In this document: one piece after another, positions 1 through 8,134 of the stretch | Position numbering within the stretch: the first letter of the stretch is position 1 | Layout: every line of letters begins with the position of its first letter | Position numbers and translations under genes: made by a program | The notes under the pieces: generated by a model | The model's database searches: none | What the model saw: only the letters and a program-made list of their open reading frames with translations | Told to the model about the DNA's origin: nothing | DNA from: Aphanizomenon flos-aquae FACHB-1287 | GTDB taxonomy: Bacteria; Cyanobacteriota; Cyanobacteriia; Cyanobacteriales; Nostocaceae | NCBI RefSeq assembly: GCF_014698755.1 | Contig: NZ_JACJTO010000006.1 | Coordinates: forward strand, 62,001-126,000 | Direction of reading: 5' to 3' | Length of the DNA: 64,000 nt

Positions 1-297
1 ACCATATTCTCTTGCTAATTGGGCGAGAATGCGATCGCTCACTAAAACGGAACGAATAGCGGCAAAATCACCAACGGAGCAATCAGGGTAATGTTCCCAT
101 AATACCACAGCCGCCACGAGACGTACCACCGCATCGCCGACAAATTCTAGTTGTTCATAATTGGCGGTATCGGAGACGGTAGGATGAGTTAGAGCCAAGT
201 CCAATAATTGCCACTTTATTGGTGAATTTAGTGACAAACCAAACTTTTGGACTAAACTTTCAAGCTGCCGTTGTCTTCGGGGATAAACGCTGGACAT
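1..297 (-). CDS. rnc: Ribonuclease III, N-terminal part (cut by window edge)
   Basis: This frame is open from an ATG at 297 to the window edge, giving the first 99 residues. It contains the RNase III signature region: a LTHPT helix followed by YEQLEFVGDAVVRL, the family's metal-binding E-x-L-E-F-x-G-D-A motif. RNase III cleaves double-stranded RNA during rRNA and mRNA processing. The C-terminal dsRNA-binding domain would lie outside the window, so I cannot tell the full-length enzyme from a mini-RNase III paralogue. Cyanobacteria often carry several. The 200 bp to the next gene holds no gene I can see. Confidence 0.85.
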   Translation of the reverse strand, partial: MSSVYPRRQRQLESLVQKFGLSLNSPIKWQLLDLALTHPTVSDTANYEQLEFVGDAVVRLVAAVVLWEHYPDCSVGDFAAIRSVLVSDRILAQLAREYG

Positions 298-498
298 TAG
301 GTAAGTGTGGAAAAAAGGGCTAATGACTCTTAACTTAGCATTAAATTATGGAGTATAAGTACAAGTTGTTTTTTGTGGAAAAATTTTCTGTCTGCATATT
401 CTCAGAATTGCAACTAGCTGCGGAATGTGGAATTGAGGTAATACAGCATACCATAAATTTATGGTAGAAGTTTACTTTATATTAATTTTATTTAACAA

Positions 499-3246
499 TT
501 AACTGCTTTTTTTCGTTCTTTTCTTTTTCTCTGGTTTGAGTAAGGGAGCATTTAAGGCTTCATATTGACTAAATAAAAATTCGATTCGATTTAATTCACT
601 GACAAAGGGCTGGGGACGATAACATAAGTCTACGGCTTTATCTAATATTTGATGTGCCTTTACTAAGTCTGGTGGCATTGTCAAGGGATCATACAAATCA
701 GCTAAACTACTATCAGGATATTTGTCTCTGGTGTCTAACACTGCTTGCGCGGCTGTTTCTACTTTCTGTTTTTGTTTCTCATTGACGTTTTCAGGAAAGG
801 GATAGTTATTATAAACAATGGTATTGGAATAGCGATAATCACTTTTTAATCTTCCACATACATATTTTACCCATGTAATATGCATTTCTGAAGTGAGAAT
901 ACCAAATAAATAGAGAGTAGCGTTAGGTATAGTAATACAACTATCACTTGCAATTACACTACCCTCAAAAAATCCTATTGGGATATATTTTCGATTCTCA
1001 GATGAAACACGAGGAACAAGTAGATAATCAGTATCAGGTTGTCTATTTTCAGTAAACAATGTAGGAAAATCTGCCCATTTTACCGTTGATTGTTTTGTAC
1101 TTGATAATCTCATTTTTCTAACTTTACTGACTCTATCAGACAATAATGGCAATTTTTTTAATTCATGAGGTTGAATATCTTTCAGCCAAAAACACCAACG
1201 TTTTTTACCATTAAGAAATTCATCAGCAGAAATAAATGGTTTAATAAATTTTTCTCCAGATGGTTCTTGAATGACATATTCTACCTTTTCTTCCTCAGTC
1301 ATTAAAAGGTTTCCTCCATCTGTAGGTTGGCTACCTTTAAGCATTTCTGGTATATTACAAATAGGCTGATTTCTTTTTAAAATTATTAAATCGTTTCCTT
1401 CTGTTAAATACGGATTAATATTTTTAACTTTCCTCTCTGTTGGTTCACCCTTAATATTTACATAATCAAAAACTCTCTTATTTTCAATATCCTCTAAACC
1501 AAAACCAATAATTACACAATGTACAGCAGCATTACCTTTAGCTTCATTACTCCAGCTAAAAGTACGATGAGCAAAATGTATTTTTATTTTGTAATTATTG
1601 TAAAGTTCTTGCCAAATAATCCCAACTTGTTCACCTTGTGATATAGAATTTGTACTCACAAAAGCACAACGAATATTTGTATCTTGTATTAACTGAGCAG
1701 CTTTGATATACCAAGCACTTACATAATCTAAAACACCTGAATTTTTTATACTATTACAAACATATTGCATATCCGCTTTTTGTTCTGCATTTTGTAGCTG
1801 TTTACCAACAAATGGGGGATTTCCTAAGATAAAACTTAACTTTTCCTTCTCGATAACCGTTTCCCAATCAATTCTTAATGAATTACCATGAACAATTTTC
1901 GCAGATTTAGTTAAAGGAACTCTGAAAAAATATTGACCAAATTCATGACTAACCTGAATATTCATTTGATGATCAATTAACCACATTGCCACCTCCGCAA
2001 CACGCACCGCAAATTCATCATATTCAATACCCGCAAATTGATCTACATTAACCTTAATAATATCTTGAATGTTAATAAATTGCTGTCCATTTTTATTCAA
2101 TGCTTGCAAAATTTTAATCTCTAGATCTCGCAATTCCCGATAGGTGATAATTAGGAAATTACCACAACCACAAGCAGGATCAAGAAAATAAAGATTAGCG
2201 ATTTTTTGATGTAATTCTTGGAGTTTACCCCGATTACTTTTGACCTTTTCCAATTCTAAATATAAATCATCTAAAAATAGAGGTTTAATCAACTTTTGAA
2301 TATTTTTTTCTGAGGTATAATGAGCGCCTAAATTTCGTCTTTCTGTGGGATTCATGACCGCTTGAAACATCGAACCAAAAATAGCCGGTGAGATTTTACC
2401 CCAGTCAAAACCACAAGCTTCTAAAAACATTTCCCGCATTTTGCTATCAAAAGCAGCCGGTTGTAAAACCTCCTCAAATAACTTACCATTCACATAGGGA
2501 AACTGAGCCAAATTAGTATCTAAATTTGTTAATCTTTTTTCCGGTGGTGTATTTAATGTATGAAAAATAGAAGCAATGTGCATTGCTAAATCACTACCAT
2601 CTGATTTAGTATGTAAATCAATATATTCCCAAAAAATACCTTTATCAAAAATGCCTGTATCATCAGCAAATAAACAGAAGAGTAACCGGACTAAATAGAC
2701 TTCTAAATCATGACCTCGATAACCAACTGCTTCTAGTTTATCATGTAGTTTACCCATTAATTCAGCGGCTTGGATATTGACCGGATCTTCATCTTTATAG
2801 GTGCGTTTTTCATAACCAGCAATAAAACCGAATAAATGAACCTGATTAATAAAATCTTTGAGGACAAATTCTGTGGTAATATTAGTATCTAAATCGTAGA
2901 GTTTAAACTTTTGAAAATCAGAAACTAAAATATATTTTGGTAATTCATGTTCTTTTAAACCAGGGAAATAATCTTTGGCTTGCTGCATAGCTTTATCTAG
3001 ACTTTTCCCCCTAGATTTATGTTCTACTAAAATTACACCTTTCCAGAGTAAATCAATAAAACCTTGTTTATTATCGGCTTTTTTGACAGATTGTTCAAAT
3101 GTTGCCACCCTGCGACGAGAAATACCAAAAACATGAAAAAACCCATCCCAAAATGATTTAGCTTCTGCATCTTCTGAGGTTTCATGTTCCCATTCTTGAG
3201 AAAATGCGATCGCACGGCTTTTAATTTCGTTCCAGATTAATGGCAT
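499..3246 (-). CDS. MmeI-like type IIL restriction-modification enzyme (nuclease, methylase and target recognition in one chain)
   Basis: This 915-residue protein has the layout and length of MmeI-family enzymes, which cut and methylate DNA with one polypeptide. The N-terminal nuclease shows D65-x9-E75-H-K77, the exact spacing of the MmeI PD-(D/E)XK site. A helical spacer follows, then a gamma-class adenine methylase: GAHYTSEKNI near 307, SAM motif I FLDPACGCGNF at about 354-364, and catalytic motif IV GNPPF near 475-479. The remaining 430 residues should hold the target-recognition and C-terminal domains. No separate specificity or restriction gene is needed or present. The frame is intact and all catalytic motifs remain, so it is probably active. 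The recognition sequence cannot be read from the protein by eye. Confidence 0.92.
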   Translation of the reverse strand: MPLIWNEIKSRAIAFSQEWEHETSEDAEAKSFWDGFFHVFGISRRRVATFEQSVKKADNKQGFIDLLWKGVILVEHKSRGKSLDKAMQQAKDYFPGLKEHELPKYILVSDFQKFKLYDLDTNITTEFVLKDFINQVHLFGFIAGYEKRTYKDEDPVNIQAAELMGKLHDKLEAVGYRGHDLEVYLVRLLFCLFADDTGIFDKGIFWEYIDLHTKSDGSDLAMHIASIFHTLNTPPEKRLTNLDTNLAQFPYVNGKLFEEVLQPAAFDSKMREMFLEACGFDWGKISPAIFGSMFQAVMNPTERRNLGAHYTSEKNIQKLIKPLFLDDLYLELEKVKSNRGKLQELHQKIANLYFLDPACGCGNFLIITYRELRDLEIKILQALNKNGQQFINIQDIIKVNVDQFAGIEYDEFAVRVAEVAMWLIDHQMNIQVSHEFGQYFFRVPLTKSAKIVHGNSLRIDWETVIEKEKLSFILGNPPFVGKQLQNAEQKADMQYVCNSIKNSGVLDYVSAWYIKAAQLIQDTNIRCAFVSTNSISQGEQVGIIWQELYNNYKIKIHFAHRTFSWSNEAKGNAAVHCVIIGFGLEDIENKRVFDYVNIKGEPTERKVKNINPYLTEGNDLIILKRNQPICNIPEMLKGSQPTDGGNLLMTEEEKVEYVIQEPSGEKFIKPFISADEFLNGKKRWCFWLKDIQPHELKKLPLLSDRVSKVRKMRLSSTKQSTVKWADFPTLFTENRQPDTDYLLVPRVSSENRKYIPIGFFEGSVIASDSCITIPNATLYLFGILTSEMHITWVKYVCGRLKSDYRYSNTIVYNNYPFPENVNEKQKQKVETAAQAVLDTRDKYPDSSLADLYDPLTMPPDLVKAHQILDKAVDLCYRPQPFVSELNRIEFLFSQYEALNAPLLKPEKKKRTKKSS

Positions 3247-3357
3247 AGTTAATAATTTCTGGGTAAAGAATAGTGGTTTTAAGTTTATATTTTGCAGTTT
3301 CTTAATTAGAGCTGATAAGTAATTACTGTTCTAGGGAATCATATAGGATATAATACA

Positions 3358-3798
3358 CTATTTTATCACTTGCATTAAATAAATATTCAAACTTTCAGGG
3401 GTTTTAGCATGGTCACTAAATATTTTAAGTGCTTCTTCATTACTAAGGATAGGACTTGGACTACTATAGTCCTTATTAAAAGCGAAAGTTAATTTTTCGC
3501 TGATAAACAATTTGCTTTTATTAGAGTCTATTAAAATTAATCTTAAAAAGATTAACAAAAACCACATTTCATATTTACCTCTAAAAACTTGATCATGTTC
3601 ACAATTAGTAAATTCGTCAATTTTATCATTTAAAGTATCTGCTGGAATTTCTAGAGCATTTGGAAACTTTTGTTTAATTTTTTCCAAGTCATAATTTACC
3701 GAAACTGAGTCTAAAGTTAAATAAATAAAATCTTTGGCGAATTTATCATCTAGTTCTACACCTGTTTTTGTTCCTGTAGTGTTTCTAATTTCTATCAA
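3358..3798 (-). CDS. Hypothetical protein upstream of the restriction enzyme
   Basis: A 146-residue acidic and lysine-rich protein that I do not recognise. It has a hydrophobic stretch around residues 78-91 (MWFLLIFLRLILID) that could be a buried helix or a membrane segment. It lies between rnpB and the MmeI-like gene on the same strand, 111 bp upstream of the latter, so co-transcription is possible but unproven. Its position upstream of a restriction enzyme invites the idea of a controller or accessory protein, but no helix-turn-helix is visible. Confidence 0.55.
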   Translation of the reverse strand: MIEIRNTTGTKTGVELDDKFAKDFIYLTLDSVSVNYDLEKIKQKFPNALEIPADTLNDKIDEFTNCEHDQVFRGKYEMWFLLIFLRLILIDSNKSKLFISEKLTFAFNKDYSSPSPILSNEEALKIFSDHAKTPESLNIYLMQVIK

Positions 3799-3904
3799 AC
3801 AAGCATACCAAGCATTAAATAATTATGTCATAAGTTGTCAAATAGCTCTATTCAAAATTTCATTAGCTAAAATGTTTCAGTCTCTCCCCTTTTCTGTAGT
3901 AATT

Positions 3905-3943
3905 GAAAAAACGAATTATGGAAAATAAAAAATCCATAATTCG
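3905..3943 (-). terminator. Rho-independent terminator of rnpB
   Basis: An 11-bp perfect inverted repeat (3912-3922 with 3933-3943, CGAATTATGGA arms) has a 10-nt A/T loop. On the minus strand it is followed by six T residues (3906-3911). It sits directly downstream of the RNase P RNA, where a terminator is expected. Confidence 0.8.
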
Positions 3944-3950
3944 CTTAAAA

Positions 3951-4318
3951 AGAGAGAGTCGGTAGTAAGCCGGGTTCTGTTCTCTTGCGAGGGCAGTTAT
4001 CTATCTGGGATGCTTGTTACCAAACACCTCTAGCGGCTCTTTTTCAGCGGAACCGGTAAAAGACCAACCGTAGTTCCTTGCGGCCTTGCTCCCAACCGGG
4101 GTTTACCGAGCCAACGCCTCTCGACGCTGCTGGTGCGCTCTTACCGCACCTTTGCACCCTTACCAACCAATAAATTGACTGGCGGTATCTTTCTGTGGCA
4201 CTATCCTCACGATCACTCGCACTGGACGTTATCCAGCAAGTCTGGTCTTTCGGGGGCCCGGACTTTCCTCAAACCAGTCTGAATGACTAATCTGCAACTG
4301 CCTACGCCTACTCTCTCT
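3951..4318 (-). ncRNA. rnpB: RNase P RNA component (M1 RNA)
   Basis: The minus strand contains the universally conserved RNase P element GAGGAAAGTCCGGGC (about 4255-4270), and AACCCGGCTTACTACC near the 3' end. The two ends pair (AGAGAGAGT at both ends of the transcript) to close the P1 helix. Length is about 370 nt, normal for cyanobacterial bacterial-type A RNase P RNA. It is the catalytic subunit that matures tRNA 5' ends. The boundaries are inferred from the terminal helix and may be off by a few bases. Confidence 0.96.
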
Positions 4319-4324
4319 TTCTCT

Positions 4325-4354
4325 AGTTTACTTTTAATTACATGAAAATCGCAA
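4325..4354 (-). promoter_or_regulatory. Likely sigma-70-type promoter of rnpB
   Basis: On the minus strand TTGCGA (4349-4354) and TAAACT (4325-4330) are separated by 18 bp. The -10 ends about 7 nt before the predicted 5' end of rnpB. Both hexamers are reasonable matches to the housekeeping consensus. This is a positional prediction only. Confidence 0.5.
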
Positions 4355-4366
4355 GACTCAGATAGA

Positions 4367-5065
4367 TTACTTTTTATTCCAAGGTAAAGCGTAAGTCCAA
4401 GGGATTTTTTTAATAGTAAAAGGACAATTAATAATTGACACTGGAGGAACATTTATTCCCGGTGCAATACCGGCTCTGATTTCTGAAATTCGCAATACAA
4501 GTTGTAAGGAAAATTCTAAATTTTTTTTGCCATCTAAAAAGTCTTTATATAACTTTTTATTCCCTTTAACTCCCGCTACATTAATTAAAGGTGAGGCTGG
4601 TTTATAGACTCCTGATTCTTTATCTCTTTGAAAAACATCTTCTGTAGTGACATTTTCAGAAATTGTCTTTTTAGGAGCAATAATTGTCGGCACTTGGGGT
4701 ATAGCTAAATCGCGGGTTAAATCAGGAGATTTGCGAATTACTCGCCGCGACTGCTTGCTATGTTCAACCACAAAAGAACTATTATCCCAGTCAATATATA
4801 CAGCAATACTGTCTGATTTATTTTCAATACTCATGGATAATTCTTTGAGATCATTTTGTACTTTATCTAAACCATAAGTACCTGTTTTAAAGGAAATACC
4901 CACTGTATCTTGGAGGTTTTGTTCTTTTAATTGATTATCAACAGCACCTTTTTGGAAATCAACTTTTACTATATCGTCTATAGATGCAATCATGCGATTG
5001 ATTGTCCAATAGACGGTAAGTATATAAATCATCAAAATAATCAGATTTTGGTCGCCATTTTGCAT
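4367..5065 (-). CDS. Hypothetical membrane-anchored protein
   Basis: A 232-residue protein with one N-terminal hydrophobic segment (about residues 8-22) and an otherwise soluble, likely periplasmic body. I recognise no enzyme motif. It lies upstream of rnpB on the same strand and ends just before the rnpB promoter region. Its codon use and full-length frame look genuine. No function can be assigned. Confidence 0.55.
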   Translation of the reverse strand: MQNGDQNLIILMIYILTVYWTINRMIASIDDIVKVDFQKGAVDNQLKEQNLQDTVGISFKTGTYGLDKVQNDLKELSMSIENKSDSIAVYIDWDNSSFVVEHSKQSRRVIRKSPDLTRDLAIPQVPTIIAPKKTISENVTTEDVFQRDKESGVYKPASPLINVAGVKGNKKLYKDFLDGKKNLEFSLQLVLRISEIRAGIAPGINVPPVSIINCPFTIKKIPWTYALPWNKK

Positions 5066-5383
5066 TTTTATAACCCTGATTTTCTACCAATTGACAAATG
5101 GTAACATAATCTGAACTATGATTTGTCCGATTTCTTTAATTTTTGTAATAAAGTTATGTAGTGTGATTGTATATGATTTTCTTAAGTGTAACTCTAAATC
5201 ATAAGAGTCATCCAAATTATCTCTATATTTTTACCCCGGCTTACCCTACCTTATTTGATTATTGTCTAAACTGTAATTAATTGGATTATTTTGATTAAAT
5301 GATTACGATAATTAAATCATGATAATCACCAAAATCACTACAAATTATAGTTCAGACAGATGCAGTAAAAACCATCTCATAAA
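5066..5383. other. Intergenic region, no gene seen
   Basis: This 318-bp AT-rich stretch has no reading frame with coding character, no RNA motif I recognise and no strong hairpin. It separates two minus-strand genes and presumably holds the promoter of the upstream hypothetical. Confidence 0.4.
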
Positions 5384-5530
5384 TTAACTCGCGTGTTCCC
5401 AGTCGCTAAGTAATTCAGACTGTTGATTTTGAGTTTTAGTTTTGCGAATTGGTACTTTAGGAGTACCAATATCAGCAGGAGGAAATGACTGTTTCTGTTT
5501 ACTAGATTTGCGTTCTTGTGTATTGTTCAT
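5384..5530 (-). CDS. Small basic hypothetical protein, 48 residues
   Basis: The frame runs from ATG at 5530 to TAA at 5384. It encodes a lysine- and glutamine-rich N-terminus (RKSSKQKQ), a PPADIGTPKVPIRK segment and an acidic end (LLSDWEHAS). The minus strand upstream of the start is purine-poor, so the ribosome site is weak. The balanced composition and clear charge pattern suggest a real small protein rather than noise, but I do not recognise it. It follows pbpC on the same strand by 116 bp. Confidence 0.4.
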   Translation of the reverse strand: MNNTQERKSSKQKQSFPPADIGTPKVPIRKTKTQNQQSELLSDWEHAS

Positions 5531-5646
5531 AAATATTTTCATTTGCTGGAAATGTTTAAACCTATTTACATTATCAGGTTTTATTTATCAGATTCCGGAT
5601 AAAAATTAAGGTGATCATAAAAAATTTATCAATATATAACATTTTA

Positions 5647-7998
5647 TTATTTAGTGGGATCTACTACAGAAAATCCTCGTTTTTTAGGTTGGATATTTGC
5701 TAATTTTACTTGAAAGTTTATTTGGTCATACATCTTACTAACTCTGGCTTCTAGCTTCCAATTACCAGGTTGTAAATGCCAAAATATCCCATTATTTGAT
5801 TGTGTAGATAAATGTTGATCATTTAGCCACCAATCTACAGACTGATTTAATGTTCCACTAACTTTAAATTCTAGTTTTTGTTGTTCTTCTCCAGCAGGAT
5901 ACAGCAGAAATAAATCTCCATTATGAGGAGAGATAATTCGGAAATTATCAGGATTAAAATACAATTGTGGCTCTTTTTCTAACCATTGATCATACATAGG
6001 TGATAAATGGAAATCCGTAGATTTTTCATAAGCAATTCTATCTTTTAAAGAGAAATATTCCTGAACTACTGAAGTACAACTAGGTGTAGGTTTTGACCCT
6101 GTATTTGCACAAATGGGTAATTTTATCATGTCTGCTGGAGGTGGAAAATCAGCCGGGGGTTGATGTTCATGCAGATGTAACATGATTCTATTCCACAAAG
6201 GTGCAGCCCCTGTGACACCAGAAACCTTACGCATGGGTTCACCGTTAAAATTACCCACCCAAGTAGCCACAGTATAATCACTACTAAAACCAACTGTCCA
6301 GGTATCACGATAATTAGAGGAAGTGCCAGTTTTAACAGCGACAGGAAAGGGCAAATTTAACACTGAGTCTACACCAAAAGCTGTGGATCTGGCATAGCGA
6401 TCGCTTAACATATCAATAATTAATTGCCAATAATTGGAAACTAAAGATTGAGAATTGGCAATTGTGGCAATATTTAATGAAGTTATCAATGGTGTGATTT
6501 TACCCATATTTGCTATAGTTAAATAGGCTCTAGCTAGTTCCCACAAATTTACTTCACCACTGCCCAAAGTTAAACCTAAACCGTAATATTCAGCACTTTG
6601 ATTTAAATGTGAAAATCCTAACTCATGCAACCGATTTAAGAAAGTTTCTACCCCCACTTTTTCTAATACCTTTACCGCAGGTACATTTAAAGAATTGGCT
6701 AAAGCAATTCTGACTCTTACTGAACCTAAAAAGCTATTAGTATAATCTGTGGGACTATATAATTTTTCTCCTGGAATTGCATAATGAGTAGGCACATCTG
6801 GCAAAATACTATGAGGACTAATTACTCCCTTTTCTAAACCTAATTCATACACAAATGGCTTTAATGTAGAACCTGGTTGACGTAAAGCTTGAACTCCATC
6901 ATTTCGCCCTAATTCCACTTCATTAAAATAATCAGGGGAACCGACATAACTTAAAACCTCCCCAGTGGAGTTGTCAATTATTACCACTGCTGCATCATGG
7001 ACATGATTAGCCTTTAAAGAGGAAATTACTTGTTGTACTTGTGCTTCCACAAATTGCTGTAAAGGGCGATTTATCGTGGTGCGGATAGGTGATGATTCTG
7101 AGTTAGATGTATTGTTTTTTGTTGCTAACCAAAATAAAAAATGTGGTGCAGCAATAATTCCCTGTTGACGGGGTTTAAATACTAATTTTTCTTTAGATAT
7201 AAGTTCTGCTTCTTCGTTAGAAATATATTTTTCTGCTACCATTCTATTTAAAACATACTTCTGTCTTTGTTGTAATCTTTCTCGATTTTGATAAGGATTA
7301 AAGTAAGTAGGATTATTAGGAATTGCTGCTAAAATAGAAGCTTGGGCTAAGTTTAAATCACTAGCAGGAATAGAAAAGTAAATTCGCGCCGCAGCTTCAA
7401 CACCATAAATATTTCCACCCATAGGTAGACGATTAATATAAGCAGTAAGAATTTCATCTTTAGTCATTCCCGCAGCTAATCGCCAAGATAGCCAAATCTC
7501 TTTTAATTTTGCGGTAATAGTTCGGGGTGAATTATCCAACATTCTCGCCAATTGCATGGTAATTGTGGAAGCACCAGAAATGATTTTTTTATTCTCAATT
7601 GCTACTTTTATCGCCCGAAAAATTGCTTTTAAGTCTAATGCCCCATGTTGATAAAAACTACTATCTTCAGCAGCTAAAATTGCTTTAATAAATTGGGGTG
7701 AAACTTGATTTAATTTGATAATTGATGTATTTTCTTGATTAGTGGTTAATACAGTTCCTAATGGTAAATTATTACGATCTGTAAACTCTATGGCTAATTG
7801 ATGCTGGGCAATGTCTATACTATGAATAGGTGCAAAATAAGGGCATAATCTTATTAGTAAACAGATGAAAATGGAAGAGAAAATAACTTTATTTAATTTG
7901 TGGTTGGGGTTTATCTGCAATTTATATGATTTTACCTCACGCAGAGATGCTAAGATGCGGAGAGTAAGAGTTTTGAGGAAATGAGTTAGTAAATTCAT
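5647..7998 (-). CDS. pbpC: Penicillin-binding protein 1C (glycosyltransferase/transpeptidase)
   Basis: A bifunctional class A peptidoglycan synthase of 783 residues. One membrane anchor lies near residues 38-56. The glycosyltransferase-51 domain carries the catalytic EDSSFYQHG (111-119) and GASTITMQLARM (142-153). The transpeptidase domain has STLK (377-380), an S-L-N triad in LANSLNVPAV, and KTGTSSN. The C-terminal region, starting around ISPHNGDLFLLYP, matches the biPBP_C extension typical of PBP1C. The start codon faces the start of the alpha-2-macroglobulin gene, a partnership common in bacteria where PBP1C is thought to repair wall near trapped proteases. All catalytic residues are present. 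Confidence 0.95.
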   Translation of the reverse strand: MNLLTHFLKTLTLRILASLREVKSYKLQINPNHKLNKVIFSSIFICLLIRLCPYFAPIHSIDIAQHQLAIEFTDRNNLPLGTVLTTNQENTSIIKLNQVSPQFIKAILAAEDSSFYQHGALDLKAIFRAIKVAIENKKIISGASTITMQLARMLDNSPRTITAKLKEIWLSWRLAAGMTKDEILTAYINRLPMGGNIYGVEAAARIYFSIPASDLNLAQASILAAIPNNPTYFNPYQNRERLQQRQKYVLNRMVAEKYISNEEAELISKEKLVFKPRQQGIIAAPHFLFWLATKNNTSNSESSPIRTTINRPLQQFVEAQVQQVISSLKANHVHDAAVVIIDNSTGEVLSYVGSPDYFNEVELGRNDGVQALRQPGSTLKPFVYELGLEKGVISPHSILPDVPTHYAIPGEKLYSPTDYTNSFLGSVRVRIALANSLNVPAVKVLEKVGVETFLNRLHELGFSHLNQSAEYYGLGLTLGSGEVNLWELARAYLTIANMGKITPLITSLNIATIANSQSLVSNYWQLIIDMLSDRYARSTAFGVDSVLNLPFPVAVKTGTSSNYRDTWTVGFSSDYTVATWVGNFNGEPMRKVSGVTGAAPLWNRIMLHLHEHQPPADFPPPADMIKLPICANTGSKPTPSCTSVVQEYFSLKDRIAYEKSTDFHLSPMYDQWLEKEPQLYFNPDNFRIISPHNGDLFLLYPAGEEQQKLEFKVSGTLNQSVDWWLNDQHLSTQSNNGIFWHLQPGNWKLEARVSKMYDQINFQVKLANIQPKKRGFSVVDPTK

Positions 7999-8112
7999 AA
8001 TAATGTTAAGAATTGTGTGCTTTTTGGGAAATTGTCACGCTAGATTAGTTATCTATATATCATTCCTGTTTTTTAATCGAACCACAGAGACACAGAGAAC
8101 ACGGAGGAAGAG
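7930..8112. repeat. Two degenerate copies of a purine-rich dispersed repeat at the pbpC/A2M divergence
   Basis: Near 7935-7958 (CACGCAGAGATGCTAAGATG, within pbpC codons) and near 8081-8106 (CCACAGAGACACAGAGAACA) there are copies of the cyanobacterial CGCAGAGGCGCAGAG-type dispersed repeat. They flank the intergenic region, and the second sits where the 5' leader of the plus-strand gene would be. It gives that leader a false GGAGG about 25 nt before the preferred ATG. Confidence 0.4.
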
Positions 8113-8134
8113 AGTTGTTTACATTTTATTTAAT

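Noticed and set aside
3033-3215. 60-codon minus-strand frame within the restriction enzyme gene
   Set aside because: A shadow frame inside the well-supported MmeI-like gene.
8003-8134. Extended N-terminus of the alpha-2-macroglobulin gene
   Set aside because: These codons come from a dispersed repeat and precede a perfect lipoprotein signal peptide; the later ATG is a better start.
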